Under the pieces are notes generated by a model. It was not told the DNA's origin. It saw nothing but the letters and a program-made list of their open reading frames with translations, and did not search any database. Position numbers and translations under genes: made by a program. DNA of 9,468 nt from a bacterium (GTDB lineage: Bacteria > Patescibacteria > Paceibacteria > UBA9973 > UBA2103), in the NCBI GenBank assembly GCA_021812925.1, contig JAKAMK010000027.1:1-9468 (forward strand). Direction: 5' to 3'. Shown one piece after another: positions 8,465 through 9,468 of this stretch (positions are counted from its first letter, which is position 1; each line of letters starts with the position of its first letter).

Positions 8465-9046
8465 ATGGGAGGCGGCAATCAAGCGAACGTCGAATATTTC
8501 TTCCGGCTCATCTACAACCTCTTCCACGGAGGAGCGACCGCGTCGGTAAACTACACGGCAATCGAGGCGTGGGCCGCGCACGTATGGATATGGATCGTCT
8601 ACATCGGCTACGTGCTCTCCGCAGCCGGATTCGTATTCATCGTGTACGCGATGGTGCGCTTGTTCGAGCTACGCGAACGCGAGGAGCACAAGTACGGTAC
8701 CCTCATCCTCGCGCCGGAGGAGATGACGCGCAGCAACGTGCGCTGGGAGCACATTCAAGAACTCGCACAGGCAGACAGTCCGAGCCAGTGGCGCGAAGCC
8801 ATCATCGAGGCGGACATCATGCTCCACGACATACTCACCAATCAGGGGTACCAGGGCGAGGGCGTGGCGGAGAAACTGCGCACCATCGACACTGCCGACC
8901 TAGGCACGCTCCAGCATGCATGGGACGCGCATCGTGTGCGCAACCAGATTGCGCACGAAGGTTCGGCGTTCAATCTCTCGAAACAGCTCGCGCAGAGGAC
9001 CATACAACAGTACGAGAGCGTGTTTAGGGAATTTGGTGTTATTTAA
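8465..9046 (+). CDS. Membrane-anchored protein with HEPN-like RNxxxH motif
   Basis: This 193-residue protein has an amphipathic N-terminus, one strong membrane segment at about 38-65 (VWIWIVYIGYVLSAAGFVF) and then a charged stretch LFELREREEHKYGT. A helical cytoplasmic domain of about 120 residues follows. Near its end is HRVRNQIAHEG, with R159 and H164 spaced as in the Rx4-6H motif of HEPN ribonucleases, and with Asn directly after Arg as is common in that group. The domain may be a HEPN-type nuclease or an RNA-binding relative; no antitoxin partner is adjacent. I recall similar small single-span proteins in Patescibacteria as uncharacterised. The gene stands alone between gatA and the tRNA gene. 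Function is inferred from one motif only. Confidence 0.85.
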   Translation: MGGGNQANVEYFFRLIYNLFHGGATASVNYTAIEAWAAHVWIWIVYIGYVLSAAGFVFIVYAMVRLFELREREEHKYGTLILAPEEMTRSNVRWEHIQELAQADSPSQWREAIIEADIMLHDILTNQGYQGEGVAEKLRTIDTADLGTLQHAWDAHRVRNQIAHEGSAFNLSKQLAQRTIQQYESVFREFGVI

Positions 9047-9052
9047 CGCGGG

Positions 9053-9080
9053 TTGCGTTACCTACTGAGAGAGGTATACT
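9053..9080 (+). promoter_or_regulatory. Promoter for the initiator tRNA gene
   Basis: TTGCGT at 9053-9058 and TATACT at 9075-9080 are spaced by 16 nt, the only pair in the window close to a standard -35/-10 arrangement. The start would be near 9087, about 27 nt before the mature tRNA. A small hairpin (TCCCGC-TT-GCGGGA, 9088-9101) would lie in the 5' leader removed by RNase P. Confidence 0.6.
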
Positions 9081-9113
9081 GCAGATGTCCCGCTTGCGGG
9101 ATTTGAAATATAT

Positions 9114-9444
9114 AGCGGGGTAGAGGAGAGGTACCTCGGGAGGCTCATGGCTTAACGTGACCCTACTCGGCAACGGGTAGCGGAAAAACTCTCTAAATTG
9201 CTGGAACACCGTTAGAGCTTCTTGTGCTACAGCGTGGTCCGAGAGGACGAGCGCGAATGCGCGAAAAACAAGGAGATTCGGCAATCAGCAGCCAAGTCCC
9301 GTCCGCAAGGACGCGAAAGGTTCAGAGACTATAATGAGAGGGTCCACATACATCACGTTTGGGGATCATGGGATAGTCCATTCTTTCTGGAAACAGGAAG
9401 TGTAGAAGAACCTCCAGACGCGGGTTCGATTCCCGCCCCCGCAA
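9114..9444 (+). tRNA. Initiator tRNA-fMet(CAU), split by a group I intron
   Basis: The 5' exon is 9114-9148 and the 3' exon is 9409-9444. The acceptor stem GCGGGG (9115-9120) pairs with CCCCGC (9437-9442), with A9114 facing A9443. The D stem GAGG/CCTC has loop AGAGGTA. The anticodon stem GGAGG (9139-9143) pairs with CCTCC (9411-9415), giving loop CTCATAA with anticodon CAT. The T arm is GCGGG-TTCGATT-CCCGC (9420-9436) and the discriminator is A9444. The unpaired first position and the A11-U24 pair are hallmarks of bacterial initiator tRNAs. The usual three G-C pairs at the bottom of the anticodon stem are changed, with A29-U41 in place of the first. CCA is not encoded (CAC follows). Confidence 0.93.
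9149..9408 (+). ncRNA. Group I intron in the tRNA-fMet anticodon loop
   Basis: This 260-nt self-splicing intron follows the U of the CAU anticodon and ends in G9408. P1 is likely formed by exon TCAT with GTGA (9157-9160), giving the U-G pair at the splice site. P2 is CTACTCG-GCAA-CGGGTAG (9163-9180). P3 pairs CTCTC (9189-9193) with GAGAG (9336-9340). P4 pairs TGCTG (9199-9203) with CAGCA (9286-9290). A hairpin in P6 is CGTCC-GCAA-GGACG (9300-9313). P7 pairs GACTAT (9327-9332) with ATAGTC (9373-9378). P9 is CTTTCTG-GAAA-CAGGAAG (9383-9400). TTCAGAGACTA and GCAGCCAAG match the conserved R and Q elements. The short size and tRNA site suggest subgroup IC3. There is no homing endonuclease gene. 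Confidence 0.93.
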
Positions 9445-9468
9445 CACGGTTGTGACGCCAGGAACCAG

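Overview
The window is GC-rich with strong use of CTC, CGC and GCG codons. Its features are type IV pilin genes with GFTLIE leaders, compact overlapping genes, and a group I intron in a tRNA gene. Together they point to a Patescibacteria/CPR bacterium, probably Parcubacteria (Paceibacteria)-like. This placement is an inference from gene content; there is no rRNA or other phylogenetic marker to test here. All genes that I accept are on the + strand.

Positions 1-3960 form a type IV pilus locus. It holds the tail of an upstream reading frame, a major-type pilin (79-543), a strong intrinsic terminator, a prepilin peptidase (611-1381), and four overlapping minor pilin genes that look like FimT/GspH, PilW/GspJ, PilV/GspI and PilX (1339-3960). 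The prepilin peptidase would cleave the leaders of all five pilins. The most striking feature is a 68-bp palindromic element present four times, once in each minor pilin gene. It always sits inside the leader-coding region, always repeats target bases at a 72-nt (24-codon) offset, and always keeps the reading frame. The inserted peptide lies upstream of the peptidase cut and would be removed from the mature protein. Three copies share nearly one sequence. The fourth has a different stem whose changes are all compensated on the opposite arm, and it is read in a different frame. Each copy could fold into a T shape with two small GAA-loop hairpins at the tip. This resembles, in principle, the Rickettsia palindromic elements that insert in coding genes, but I do not recognise this family.

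Positions 3961-8440 hold housekeeping genes: ligA (NAD-dependent DNA ligase, with a non-standard zinc finger), an unrecognised 174-residue protein with its own terminator, gatC, and gatA (the amidotransferase that makes Gln-tRNAGln/Asn-tRNAAsn; gatB is not in the window). A perfect 20-bp palindrome sits between gatC and gatA. Several genes have a -10-like box only 6-12 nt before ATG and no clear ribosome binding site, which suggests leaderless transcripts.

Positions 8441-9468 hold a small membrane protein with a HEPN-like RNxxxH motif, then a promoter and an initiator tRNA-fMet(CAU) gene. That gene is split directly after the anticodon by a 260-nt group I intron with recognisable P2, P3, P4, P6, P7 and P9 pairings and no endonuclease gene.
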